A program made the position numbers and the translations under genes. A stretch of DNA of 64,000 nt from Desulfovibrio sp. (GTDB taxonomy: Bacteria; Desulfobacterota; Desulfovibrionia; Desulfovibrionales; Desulfovibrionaceae). A model generated the notes under the pieces. That model was not told the origin of the DNA. It saw nothing but the letters and a program-made list of their open reading frames with translations, and did no database searches. Location: assembly GCA_031291035.1 (NCBI GenBank), contig JAISLI010000050.1:43846-107845 (forward strand), written 5' to 3'. Shown one piece after another: positions 51,138-60,917 of the stretch (position 1 is its first letter; every line of letters starts with the position of its first letter).

Positions 51138-52292
51138 ATGGATTTGTATCTGGACTGTACACGCGGCATAAGCGGCGACATGACCTTGGCGGCGCTCAGT
51201 CACCTGGGCGTTGACCTGTCGCGTTTTGGGAAAATACTGGCGGGAGCCGGCATTGAATGCCGGATTGAAACCTGGGCGGAAAACCGGGCCGGAGGCCCTG
51301 GACGCCGGGTGGATATAACTTGGGACGACGCCCAGCCGCTGCGGCATCCTGCCGATATCGCGGCTGTTTTTCATCGCCTTGCCGTGAGCCCGGCGGTACG
51401 GGAACGCGCCCTCTCCGTGCTTGACGCCCTGACGCGGGCGGAAGCCCATGCCCACCAAATTCCGCCGGAAAAAGTGCATTTTCATGAAGTGGGAGCCATA
51501 GACACCCTTGCGGACATTGCCGGCGTATGTTGGGCTCTGGAGGAATTGCGGGCCGGAAACATCACGGCCTCGCCTCTGCCCTGGTTTTCCGGCGTGGTGG
51601 AGTGCGCTCACGGCCTTGTCCCGCTTCCGGCTCCGGCCACGGCCTTTCTGATGCGCGGCAAGCCCGTCTATCCCGTGCCGGATCGCGAGGAATTGGTCAC
51701 GCCCACGGGCGCGGCTCTCGTCCATGTACTGGCCGAATCCTTTGCCGGAGGTCCGGCTGGTTGCGTCCACGCCTTGGGTACAGGCTATGGTTCCCGGCCT
51801 TCGTCCACCGGGCTGCGCGTCTGGCAACTGGGGCCTGTGGAGGCGCGGGTACCCCATGCCCGTGGCGGACTTGAACTTGTGACGCAACTGGAAACGCATC
51901 TTGATCATCTGACGGGGGAGGAAGTCGGCAGCGCCCTGAGCGCCCTGGCGAATTTGGGCGAAATACTGGATGTGCTCTGGCTGCCCGGCACCGGCAAGAA
52001 GAATCGTCCCGCGGGCCTGCTCCGCGTGCTGTGCCGTCCCGAAGATGAGGATGCCGCCTGTCGGGCCGTGTTGCGTCATACCCACAGCCTTGGTCTGAGG
52101 AGGCAGCGCCTGGAGCGTCTCGCGCTGCCCAGAGGTCCGGCGACGCTTGACTGCGCCGGGAACAAACTGGCCGCCAAAATCTATGAGCTTGAAGGCAGGG
52201 CGTACATACGGGCCGAGGCCGACGCCGTCAGCGCAAACGCGGCGGAGCGCGGCCTGGGAGCGCCCGCCTTGCGCTTCAGCGCCGAAAAGTGA
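51138..52292 (+). CDS. larC: LarC-like nickel-insertion protein (DUF111)
   Basis: MDLYLDCTRGISGDMTLAALSHLGVD, HFHEVGAIDTLADIAG, LVTPTGAALVHVLA. Confidence 0.88.
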   Translation: MDLYLDCTRGISGDMTLAALSHLGVDLSRFGKILAGAGIECRIETWAENRAGGPGRRVDITWDDAQPLRHPADIAAVFHRLAVSPAVRERALSVLDALTRAEAHAHQIPPEKVHFHEVGAIDTLADIAGVCWALEELRAGNITASPLPWFSGVVECAHGLVPLPAPATAFLMRGKPVYPVPDREELVTPTGAALVHVLAESFAGGPAGCVHALGTGYGSRPSSTGLRVWQLGPVEARVPHARGGLELVTQLETHLDHLTGEEVGSALSALANLGEILDVLWLPGTGKKNRPAGLLRVLCRPEDEDAACRAVLRHTHSLGLRRQRLERLALPRGPATLDCAGNKLAAKIYELEGRAYIRAEADAVSANAAERGLGAPALRFSAEK

Positions 52293-52336
52293 GACCAACC
52301 GCCGTTGCCGGATGATTTGTCCAAGGAGTGCTTGCC

Positions 52337-52915
52337 ATGTCCAGATTCGCCGTTTTTGTTTTTGCGCTGCTGCTTGCCGCGATACAGGGATGCAACGGCC
52401 TTGGCATCCGCAACCCTTTTCACGGCGATCCTCTTACCGGCGGTTCTGAGGCCGCCGCAAGCGGACTTCTGGATATTCCCCTGCCCTCCGGGATGAAACG
52501 TTATCCCTCCCACGGTTACCAAACCTACGGCGCGCACGGCGGCCGTGAAGGTCTTGAAAGTTTGCGCGGCAATATCGACCTGTCCGGGGCAATCCAGAGT
52601 CTTCACGCCTCCCTCGTCCGCCAAGGCTGGCAACTGCGCATCTCTCTGCGCAAGGGAGACAGGGCCGTTCAAATCTACGAGCGGGGCAATGTCTCGGCCC
52701 TGTTGAATTTCCGGCGTCAGACGGTCATGACGATTCTGGAAATCTGGGTTGGCGGTCGTCTGCCCGACGGTTCCATGCCCAATCTTGCCGATGGACATGA
52801 CGGGCAGGCCGCGCCGGAGGGCGGCAGCGAGTCTTTGACGCCGGTTCCCGGTACTGTGGAGCAGTGGGGGGGAGGCGAGCCGTCGGCCCCTCCTCTGCAG
52901 GAACGTGCCTTATGA
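52337..52915 (+). CDS. Hypothetical lipoprotein (DUF4810-like/unknown)
   Basis: Lipobox LLLAAIQGCNG; ATGA overlap with downstream coaBC. Confidence 0.65.
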   Translation: MSRFAVFVFALLLAAIQGCNGLGIRNPFHGDPLTGGSEAAASGLLDIPLPSGMKRYPSHGYQTYGAHGGREGLESLRGNIDLSGAIQSLHASLVRQGWQLRISLRKGDRAVQIYERGNVSALLNFRRQTVMTILEIWVGGRLPDGSMPNLADGHDGQAAPEGGSESLTPVPGTVEQWGGGEPSAPPLQERAL

Positions 52916-54147
52916 CGCGCGGCGTTTTTGACCGAAGCACGCGCTTCGGCGGACGGCGTCTGCATCTGGGCGTCTGCGGCTCAGTGGCCTGCTGCAAATC
53001 GGCGGAACTTCTCAGATCCTGGCGCAAACTCGACATACATGTTTCCGCAACGCTCACCGACGCGGCACAGCATTTTGTAAAACCGCTGCTTTTTGAATCC
53101 CTTGGAGCCTTTCCTGTCTATGAGGGCATGTTCGATTTCCGGACGGATGTTTTTGCCCATCTGGAACCGGGGAGCCGCGCGGATGTTTTTGTGCTTGCCC
53201 CGGCTTCGGCTGACGCTCTTTCGCGCCTTGCCCAGGGCGCCGCGTCGGACATGCTGTCCGCCCAAGTTTTGGCCTTTGACGGCCCGCTTATTCTGGCGCC
53301 GGCCATGAATCCCCGAATGTGGGGCAACAAGGCCGCCAAAGCCAATGTGGACACATTGCTGGAACGGGGAGCAGTGCTGGTTGGGCCGGATTCCGGCGAT
53401 GTGGCCTGCGGGGAGGCGGGGCAGGGGAGGCTCGCGCCCCTTCCGGAAATTTTTCTGGCGGCCTTGCGCGCCTTGGCGCCCCAGGACATGGCGGGCCTCC
53501 ATGTGCTGGTGACGCTGGGGGCGACCCGCGAGCCGTGGGATGGCATGCGTTATTGGTCCAATCCCTCCAGCGGGCTGATGGGGGCGGGGCTTGCTGTTTG
53601 CGCCTGGCTGCGCGGCGCGCGGGTGACGGCTGTCTGCGGCTCCGGCTGCGCGTCGCTTCTGCCGCGGGCCATAACAGCGTGCGGCGTTTCCCGCGCGCGG
53701 GAAATGTTTGAGGCGGCGCGGGACATCTGGCCGCAGACGGATATGGGAATGTTTGCGGCGGCGGTGGCGGATTTTTCTCCAGTGGAAATCGGCGCGCGGA
53801 AATTCAAAAAGTCTCTGGCTCCGGAGGGTTTGAGCATCGCCTTCACCCCCAATCCGGACATTCTCGCCACACTGGCCGCCACCCGCCGCCCGTCGCAGAA
53901 AGTGCTGGGCTTTGCGGCGGAAAGCGCGCCGGACATGCAGAGCCTGCTTGCTCTCGCCAGGGAGAAACGCGCGGACAAGATGGCGGATGTCCTGGCCGCC
54001 AATTGTATCAACAGGCAAGGCAGCGGATTCGGGTCGCCCACCAATGCTGTGGCTGTGACGGATGTCCGGGGGCGTGAGGAAACCTGGCCTGAGCAGGACA
54101 AGGCGGATATAGCCTGGAATTTGTGTTCATGGCTTTTGACACTCTAG
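52912..54147 (+). CDS. coaBC: Phosphopantothenoylcysteine decarboxylase/phosphopantothenate-cysteine ligase
   Basis: LHLGVCGSVACCKSAELLR, APAMNPRMWGNKAAKANVDTL, VLVTLGATREPWDGMRYWSNPSSGLMGAGLA. Confidence 0.95.
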   Translation: MTRGVFDRSTRFGGRRLHLGVCGSVACCKSAELLRSWRKLDIHVSATLTDAAQHFVKPLLFESLGAFPVYEGMFDFRTDVFAHLEPGSRADVFVLAPASADALSRLAQGAASDMLSAQVLAFDGPLILAPAMNPRMWGNKAAKANVDTLLERGAVLVGPDSGDVACGEAGQGRLAPLPEIFLAALRALAPQDMAGLHVLVTLGATREPWDGMRYWSNPSSGLMGAGLAVCAWLRGARVTAVCGSGCASLLPRAITACGVSRAREMFEAARDIWPQTDMGMFAAAVADFSPVEIGARKFKKSLAPEGLSIAFTPNPDILATLAATRRPSQKVLGFAAESAPDMQSLLALAREKRADKMADVLAANCINRQGSGFGSPTNAVAVTDVRGREETWPEQDKADIAWNLCSWLLTL

Positions 54148-54833
54148 AGTTCTACGGCGCTCTCTGGCAGGGACAGGGGATTAGCTGGCTTTTGCTGCCG
54201 GACAAACCGGCGCAACCTTGGTTTGTCTCATCCGCGCGGCGGCGGCAGCCGGTTTCTTCTTTCGCAAGACAAAAGCCTGCCGGCAAGCCGGCGCAGCAAA
54301 AAAAAGACCGGCCCCGGGATACCGCCGGCCCGGCTGCCTGGCAGCCTGTTCCGGCGAATCTCTGGCCCGCTTTCTGGCGCGAGCGTCTTGCGGCAACGAA
54401 GCCCGGCCGGGTTGTCTGGACATACCAGGAGTTGGGGCAGGATATGTGCCGGAAGCCCGACATCCGACGCCGCAACTTTTTTCAGCGCCTGATTGCGGAT
54501 CTCGCGCATCCGGCGGGGACGCACACATTCTTTCCCGTCTGCCTGCCGCAGGCTTGCGCGCAAGACGAACCGGCCGCCGTGACGCGCAATGCCGGGATAT
54601 TCTGGTCCGCTCTGAGGCGGCTTGAGGCCCGCGGCGTTCTGGTGATGGGCGCCGAGGCGGTAAAAACCCTTGATCTGGAAGAGGATGTGCCTCTCTGGGG
54701 CATGACGCGGCGGCACGATTTTTTTGTGTGGCGGCTGCCTGAAGCGGAGGCGGTCGCCATCGACGAAAAGCTTTATTTCACTCTGCTGGAGTTTTTGCGG
54801 AACGCCCTGCGGGATGTGGGGCGTCATATCTGA
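54129..54833 (+). CDS. Conserved hypothetical protein
   Basis: Intact ORF in operon context, MAFDTLEFYGALWQGQGISWLLLP; no recognised family. Confidence 0.65.
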   Translation: MAFDTLEFYGALWQGQGISWLLLPDKPAQPWFVSSARRRQPVSSFARQKPAGKPAQQKKDRPRDTAGPAAWQPVPANLWPAFWRERLAATKPGRVVWTYQELGQDMCRKPDIRRRNFFQRLIADLAHPAGTHTFFPVCLPQACAQDEPAAVTRNAGIFWSALRRLEARGVLVMGAEAVKTLDLEEDVPLWGMTRRHDFFVWRLPEAEAVAIDEKLYFTLLEFLRNALRDVGRHI

Positions 54834-54834
54834 A

Positions 54835-54865
54835 GCGAACTGTTTGTTTCAAGCGTAAACTACTT
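54835..54865. repeat. Degenerate copy of dispersed repeat tail module
   Basis: GCGAACTGTTTGTTTCAAGCGTAAACTACTTTT compared with GCGAACTGTTTCAAGCGTTAGTTGCTCT at 34421. Confidence 0.5.
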
Positions 54866-54892
54866 TTGGACCAACCTGTCCACGGAGGAAGT

Positions 54893-55579
54893 ATGTCCAA
54901 AATGCGTCTTGCCAAGGAGTTCGTCGCGGGGCTGCTCTCAAGCCCTTCATGGCGGGAGCGGATGGACGAAATAACAGACATGGGGCTGACCGGCATCAAC
55001 GCGCTTTTTGCCTTTCTGCCAATGGGCGCGGAGGTCATGCACCGCGCGGCCGCGTGTATGGGGGTGTCCGTGGCGGAGCTTGCCGAACATCGTCCGGAGG
55101 ACGCCCGCAACATTATTCGTCGCCTCATGTGGCACATGAATGAAGATTCAGGCAACATAGGCTGGGGAATCCCGGAGGCCTTCGGCGAAATTCTGGCCGC
55201 CAGCGAAATTCTGGCGGAGCGGTACAAAACCATTCTGATTTCCTACATCATGGATCTCCAGGGGGCTGACAACTATTGCGACAACGCCACCCTGCGGCGT
55301 TCGTGCTATTGGGCCGTGGGCCGGCTGGCCGAGGCACGGCCGGGCCTTGTGGCCAAGGCCCGGCACTGGCTCGCCAACGGATTGGAAGATCAGGATATTA
55401 CCTGCCGCGGCATGGCCGCATGGGCCTTGTCGCAGCTTGTTCCCGACAGGCTGGACGCCCCGGCCTTGCGTGCCCTTGCCGGGGCCGGGCACTCCGAACT
55501 CTGCGTACTGTTTGACGGCAAAAATGTCTTTGAAAAAAGCGTCAGCGCCCTGGCGCGCGAAGCTCTTGAGAGGATATAA
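54893..55579 (+). CDS. HEAT-repeat-like protein (DVU0298-type)
   Basis: Alpha-helical repeats, NCDNATLRRSCYWAVGRLAEARPGL...DQDITCRGMAAWALSQL; start MSKMRL after GGAGGAAG RBS. Confidence 0.7.
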   Translation: MSKMRLAKEFVAGLLSSPSWRERMDEITDMGLTGINALFAFLPMGAEVMHRAAACMGVSVAELAEHRPEDARNIIRRLMWHMNEDSGNIGWGIPEAFGEILAASEILAERYKTILISYIMDLQGADNYCDNATLRRSCYWAVGRLAEARPGLVAKARHWLANGLEDQDITCRGMAAWALSQLVPDRLDAPALRALAGAGHSELCVLFDGKNVFEKSVSALAREALERI

Positions 55580-55621
55580 AACCCGCTTGCGGAAAATATG
55601 GTGTTTTGCGCCGTGAGCCGT

Positions 55622-56218
55622 TCAGAAATCCAGCTTGAACCGCATGCCCATGCCCAGCGACGAATCAGGCTCGTCGCCGGCGCTTTTTTCCCAGGCGAGT
55701 TCGTCCTTGATGCTCAACTCCGGCCCGACAAGTATGCGCAGATCCTCGCCTGACTGCACATCGGCAAAGGCCCCGACGACATGGCGGCCCGTGCGCGCGG
55801 GATTTTCGCCCGGATTTGCGTCCCCGCCGCCTTGCGACCGCACATCCCTGAACGAAGTGCTTTCGTTGCGTATGCTGAGGTTCAGGCCGGTCTGTTTTTG
55901 GCGCATCCGCTCCGCCTGATTCAGCGCCTCGTCAATGGCGGAGGCTGTATCGACCGATTGTTCGGCCTGACTGGCGGGCACGGCTTTTTTTTTCAACTCG
56001 TCTGCGCCCACGCCCTGGTGCCACTGTATGGTCCCGCGGCCGGCGGGGCGGCCGAAAGCCCAGGAAGGGGCATGGAGAGGCTGCGCGCCGGTTTTCTGGT
56101 GCGTTTTTTTTGGGGGGCCGGCTTGCGCCGCATGTCCCTGGCAGGGAGCGAGACAAAGATTCAGGCAGCAGAGAAGCAGGGCCGGAACCGATGCAAAAGG
56201 ACGGCGAATCCGGATCAT
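55622..56218 (-). CDS. Hypothetical exported protein encoded with RND efflux genes
   Basis: Signal peptide; ATGA overlap with upstream OMF gene; C-terminal ...LGMGMRFKLDF ending in Phe. Confidence 0.65.
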   Translation of the reverse strand: MIRIRRPFASVPALLLCCLNLCLAPCQGHAAQAGPPKKTHQKTGAQPLHAPSWAFGRPAGRGTIQWHQGVGADELKKKAVPASQAEQSVDTASAIDEALNQAERMRQKQTGLNLSIRNESTSFRDVRSQGGGDANPGENPARTGRHVVGAFADVQSGEDLRILVGPELSIKDELAWEKSAGDEPDSSLGMGMRFKLDF

Positions 56219-57714
56219 GGCCTTTCTTCAGTTTTACCCGCCGTTTCCCGCGCGCCGGCGGGGACAATAAGGCCTCCCGCGGCATGAGTGTCCTGCCAGC
56301 CGCCGCCAAGGGCCATGCACACGCGCACGATTGCGTTCAGGCGGTCGCGCAGGGCGTTTGCAAGCTGCAGTTCCGCCGAGAAAAGCTGGCGTTCCGCATC
56401 CAGTACGGTCAGGTAATCGCTGTAGCCGTTGTCGTACTGCAGGCGGGCTATCTCGACAGAGCGGCGCAGGCTGTCCACCTGGGAGGCCATGCTGCGCACA
56501 ATGGCGTCGGCCTCGCGTTGGGCCGTGAGCGAGGTGCGCATGTCCTGAAAGGCCGACTGCACGGCCTTGCGGTATACGGCAACAGCGGCCCGCTTCAGCG
56601 CCTCCGCGTCCTTGAGGTTATACCAGTTGCGACCGAAATCCAGAACGGGCAGGGTGCCTGTGACGCCATAGTTCCAGAGGCCCGCCGCCGGTGTAAACAG
56701 GTTGTCCGCGGCGGCGCTCAGCGTGCCGAGCGCGCCGGTCAGCGAAATGGAAGGAAAGAACTGCGCGCGGGCCATGCCGATGTTGGCGTTGTAGGCCATG
56801 AGCATGTATTCGGCCGCGCGTATGTCGGGTCTGCGCTCCAGCAGGGTTGAGGGAAGCCCTTCGGGCAGGACGGGCGGCGAGGGCAGGCGGTGCAGGGGCC
56901 TGCCGCGTTCAAGGGAGCGCTCCATGATCTCGCGGGGAGAGCGGCCGACAATGACGGTCAGCGCGGCTTCCGCCTGATCAACCGCCACGGTGGTCATGTG
57001 GAGCTGGGCGCGGGCTGTTTCCACCTCGGCCTTTGCCCGCAGCCAGTCAAGCTCGGTGATGTCGCCCTGTCTGTAGCGGCTTGTATAGATGCTGAAGGCG
57101 TCTTCCCGCGTTTTGAGCGTGCGCTTCGCCGTATCGAGCTGCATATCCAGCGCGAGTACGGCGAAATAGCCCTGGGCGGTCTGCCCCGCCACGGAAAGGC
57201 GCAAGGCCTCGTGCCCGACAATGGTGTTCATGAGTACGTCGGTGAGGGCCGTATAAGCGTTGCGGTATTTGCCCCACAAGTCCAGTTCCCAGGCGGTGGA
57301 AAGACCGATCTGGTAATTGGTGGTCGAGCGTGATATGCCGGTCGGCGGGGAATTGTAGTCCGGCGCGTTGGGCGCTTTTGCCGAGGCTCCCTCTGACCCG
57401 GCCTGGCCTGTGCCCGTCACATTCGGGAAAAGGGAGGAAGTGGCCACGCCCGCCTGGGCGGCGGCCGAGCCGATTTTGGCCAGGGATTGCGCCAAATCCT
57501 GATTGTTGCGCAGGCTTTCTTCCACAAGGGCGGCGAGCACGGGGTCGTCAAAGCGCGTCCACCAGCCGGTTTCAAGCGGCCCGGCTCCCATGTCAACTTT
57601 GCGCCATTGCGCGGGGATGTCCTGCTCCGGCCGCTCGTAACGCGGCGCCAAGGAGCAGGCGGCCAGCAGAAGCGCCAAAGGCAGGACAAGACAGGTCTTG
57701 TGTGCGGGGGTCAT
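56215..57714 (-). CDS. RND efflux outer-membrane factor (OprM/NodT family lipoprotein)
   Basis: Lipobox LLAACSLAPRYERP, YQIGLSTAWELDLWGKYRN, LPVLDFGRNWYNLKDAEA. Confidence 0.93.
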   Translation of the reverse strand: MTPAHKTCLVLPLALLLAACSLAPRYERPEQDIPAQWRKVDMGAGPLETGWWTRFDDPVLAALVEESLRNNQDLAQSLAKIGSAAAQAGVATSSLFPNVTGTGQAGSEGASAKAPNAPDYNSPPTGISRSTTNYQIGLSTAWELDLWGKYRNAYTALTDVLMNTIVGHEALRLSVAGQTAQGYFAVLALDMQLDTAKRTLKTREDAFSIYTSRYRQGDITELDWLRAKAEVETARAQLHMTTVAVDQAEAALTVIVGRSPREIMERSLERGRPLHRLPSPPVLPEGLPSTLLERRPDIRAAEYMLMAYNANIGMARAQFFPSISLTGALGTLSAAADNLFTPAAGLWNYGVTGTLPVLDFGRNWYNLKDAEALKRAAVAVYRKAVQSAFQDMRTSLTAQREADAIVRSMASQVDSLRRSVEIARLQYDNGYSDYLTVLDAERQLFSAELQLANALRDRLNAIVRVCMALGGGWQDTHAAGGLIVPAGARETAGKTEERP

Positions 57715-60700
57715 ATATTCTCCTCGGCGTCGTTATCATGGCCCTTGCCTTCGTTGGGGTCCGTCTTGCCCTGCAGTTTCAGCGAAAGCCGCATGATTGC
57801 CTTGAAAAAGAAAGGGACGAAGAGCGTGGCTATGCAGGTGGCGGTCAGCATGCCGCCGATGACGGCCGTGCCGATGGCGTGGCGGCTGTTGGCCCCCGCT
57901 CCCGTACTGATGGCCAGGGGCATGCAGCCGAGGATAAAGGCAAGCGAGGTCATGACGATGGGTCTGAAACGCAGACGCGAGGCGTGCATGGCCGCCACGT
58001 CGAGCGAACGGCCGGCGCGCCAGGCTTCAACGGCGAATTCCACAATCAGGATGGCGTTTTTGGAAGCCAGCCCGACCAGAGTGACCAGGGCGATCTGAAA
58101 ATACACGTCATTGGCGAGATCACGCAGCCAGGTGGCCGCCAGCGCGCCGAACACCCCGAAGGGCACCGCCGTGAGCACGGCCAGAGGCAGGGACCAGCTC
58201 TCGTACTGGGCCGCAAGAATTAGAAAAACCATGACAAGGGCCAGCACAAAAATGACGGTGGTATCCGCGCTCGCCAGTTTTTCCTGCAGCGACGAGCCGA
58301 CCCAGCCTAGCGTGTAGTCGCTGGTGAGCGCGGCCTCCGCCGCCCGCTCCATCTCGGCAAGCGCCTGCCCGGAGGAGTAGCCGGGAGCGGGATTGCCCAG
58401 AAAATGCGCCGCCGGGAAGACGTTGTAACGTTCCATGGATTGCGGGGCCGTGCGCCGCTCAAGCGTCATCAGGGCCGAAAGGGGGATCATTTCGCCCTGG
58501 CTGTTGCGTACATACACGTCACCCAAGGAGTCGGGCAGCATGCGGTAGCCGGCCTCCGACTGCATGCGCACCTGGAATGTTCTTCCCATATAGTTGAAAT
58601 CGTTTATATAAGCCGCGCCGAAGGTGGCGCTCATCGCGGTGAAAACGTCCGTGACGCTTATGCCCATGTTCCGGCAGCGCTCACGGTCAAGATTGGCGTA
58701 AAGCTGCGGCGCGCCTGTGGAAAAGAGATTGCGCATATTGCCGATGGCCGGGTATTTTTTGCGCCCGTTTTCCGTTGACATGACTTCGCGCATAAGCTTG
58801 TTGGCCATGTTTTCCAGATCCTGCGCCGCGCCGTCGCCGCGCATCTGAACGTAGCCTTCAAAGCCGCCGGTGGTGCTCATGCCGGGGATGGGCGGCGGCG
58901 TAAAGCCGAGCGTCACGGCCTCGGGCTGCGCCATGGTAAAGCCGCTGATCCTGCCGGCCATATCCTGGGAGGTCATGCCGGCCCCCTGGCGGTCCTTCCA
59001 GGGTTTGAGCTGGACAAAGAAGGTTCCGTAGTTGCTTTTGAAGGAAAAAGAGGAGATGTCAAGGCCGTTGATGGTAAGCGCGTTCAGGGTGGAGGGATCC
59101 TTGAACACAAAATCCGTCAGTTGCCGGGTGACGTTCAGCGTGCGCTGCTGGGAAGCGCCGTCGTCAAGAATCGTCACGCCCACGACGAAGCCCTGGTCTT
59201 CATTGGGCAGGAGGGCGCCGGGCACGGCCCGGAACAGCCATACGATCGCCGCCGCCATCAGCCCGAACAGGAGGAAGGCGCGCGGAGCGGAATCCTTTAT
59301 GAAACGCACGGTGCGCACATAGCCGTGGGTCACTCTGGCGAAGAAATAGTTGAAGCGGACAAAAAGGCGGTTCGGCGCGTGGTCGTGCGCGTGCGGTTTG
59401 AGCAGCAGGGCGCAGAGCGCCGGGGTGAGCGTGAGCGCCACTATGCCCGAAAGCACCACGGAAACGGAAATGGTGACGGCGAACTGTTTGTACATCTGTC
59501 CGGCAAGGCCGCCCATGAAGGAGACAGGGACAAAGACCGCGCACAGCACAAGCACAATGGCGATAACCGGGGCCGTAACCTCGTTCATGGCTTTGGCCGT
59601 GGCCTCCCTGGGCGGCAGATGTTCGGTGCGCATGATGCGTTCCACGTTTTCGAGCACCACGATGGCGTCGTCAACCACAATGCCTATGGCGAGCACAAGG
59701 GCGAACATGGTCAGGATGTTGATGGTGTAGCCTAGGGCGTACAGGCCGGCGAACGTGCCGATGATGGAGACCGGAACGGCGATGCAGGGAATCAGCGTGG
59801 CCCGCCAGCTCTGCAGGAATAGAAAGACGACGAGGAAAACGAGAATCATGGCTTCCACGAGGGTAAAGATTACTTCCCTTATGGATTCCATGACAAAATC
59901 GTTGGTGTCCACCATGAGGTCGTAGGCGATGCCTTCGGGAAAGAGTTGCGCTATTTCGTCGAGTCGCGCCTTCACCCGCTCGCCGGTGGCTATGGCGTTG
60001 GCGCCGGGCAAAAGATACACGCCCGCGCCGCGCGCCGGCTTGCCGTTGCGTTCCGAAACGACGCTGTAGTCCTTGCCGCCGAGGGCCACATCGGCCACGT
60101 CCTTCAGACGCAGCATGGCGCTGTCGGGACCGGAGCGCACGATGATTTCACCGAACTCCTCCGGGGTGACAAGACGCCCCCTGGCGTCGATCTGCCAGGT
60201 GAGTTCCGTTGTGTCCGGCGCGGGAGGATCCCCGAGGCGGCCGGGCGCGAACTGGGCGTTCTGGTCCCGCACGGCGGCGGCCACGTCGCTGACCGAAAGG
60301 CCGTATTTGGCCAGCGCGTCGGGCTTGAGCCAGATGCGGATGGCGTAGTCCATGGTTCCGAAAATCGTGCAGTCACCCACGCCCTCCACGCGCTTGAGTT
60401 CGTCCACCACGTTCGTCTGCAGGTAGTTGTGCAGAAAAACCGGGTCATAGCGGCCATCGGGCGAGTAGAGGCAGATAATCTGAAGAATGGACGGGGAGCG
60501 CTTGACCACGGTTACGCCCTGCCGGCGCACTTCTTCCGGCAGCATCGTCTGGGCCAGATTGACCTTGTTGTTGACGTTGACGAGCGCCATGTCCGGGTTG
60601 GCGCCCAGTTTGAAATAGACGCTGATGGAGCCGGAGCCGGAGCCGGACGAGGCGGAGGAGGTCATGTAGAGCATGTTCTCGACGCCGTTGATGCTGACCT

Positions 60701-60911
60701 CAAGCGGGGCGAGCACTGTCGAGGAGATTGTCTCGGCCGAGGCGCCGGGATAGAATACGCTGACCTGCACCGTCGGCGGCACGAGTTCCGGATACAGGGC
60801 GATGGGCAGCGCTTTCATGGCCAGCGCGCCCACGAGGGTGATCAGGATGGAGATGACCGCCGAAAGAACGGGACGGCGCAGAAAAAAATTGGGTCTGGAA
60901 GATGTGGCCAT
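57711..60911 (-). CDS. HAE1-type RND efflux permease (AcrB/MexF-like)
   Basis: FFLRRPVLSAVISILITLVGALAMKALPIALYPELVPPTVQV, GIVVDDAIVVLENVERIM, 12-TM RND architecture, 1066 aa. Confidence 0.96.
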   Translation of the reverse strand: MATSSRPNFFLRRPVLSAVISILITLVGALAMKALPIALYPELVPPTVQVSVFYPGASAETISSTVLAPLEVSINGVENMLYMTSSASSGSGSGSISVYFKLGANPDMALVNVNNKVNLAQTMLPEEVRRQGVTVVKRSPSILQIICLYSPDGRYDPVFLHNYLQTNVVDELKRVEGVGDCTIFGTMDYAIRIWLKPDALAKYGLSVSDVAAAVRDQNAQFAPGRLGDPPAPDTTELTWQIDARGRLVTPEEFGEIIVRSGPDSAMLRLKDVADVALGGKDYSVVSERNGKPARGAGVYLLPGANAIATGERVKARLDEIAQLFPEGIAYDLMVDTNDFVMESIREVIFTLVEAMILVFLVVFLFLQSWRATLIPCIAVPVSIIGTFAGLYALGYTINILTMFALVLAIGIVVDDAIVVLENVERIMRTEHLPPREATAKAMNEVTAPVIAIVLVLCAVFVPVSFMGGLAGQMYKQFAVTISVSVVLSGIVALTLTPALCALLLKPHAHDHAPNRLFVRFNYFFARVTHGYVRTVRFIKDSAPRAFLLFGLMAAAIVWLFRAVPGALLPNEDQGFVVGVTILDDGASQQRTLNVTRQLTDFVFKDPSTLNALTINGLDISSFSFKSNYGTFFVQLKPWKDRQGAGMTSQDMAGRISGFTMAQPEAVTLGFTPPPIPGMSTTGGFEGYVQMRGDGAAQDLENMANKLMREVMSTENGRKKYPAIGNMRNLFSTGAPQLYANLDRERCRNMGISVTDVFTAMSATFGAAYINDFNYMGRTFQVRMQSEAGYRMLPDSLGDVYVRNSQGEMIPLSALMTLERRTAPQSMERYNVFPAAHFLGNPAPGYSSGQALAEMERAAEAALTSDYTLGWVGSSLQEKLASADTTVIFVLALVMVFLILAAQYESWSLPLAVLTAVPFGVFGALAATWLRDLANDVYFQIALVTLVGLASKNAILIVEFAVEAWRAGRSLDVAAMHASRLRFRPIVMTSLAFILGCMPLAISTGAGANSRHAIGTAVIGGMLTATCIATLFVPFFFKAIMRLSLKLQGKTDPNEGKGHDNDAEENI

Positions 60912-60917
60912 GTCAAC

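Noticed and set aside
50514-52298. 594-aa minus-strand ORF antisense to metF/larC
   Set aside because: Shadow ORF; opposite strand contains clear conserved genes.
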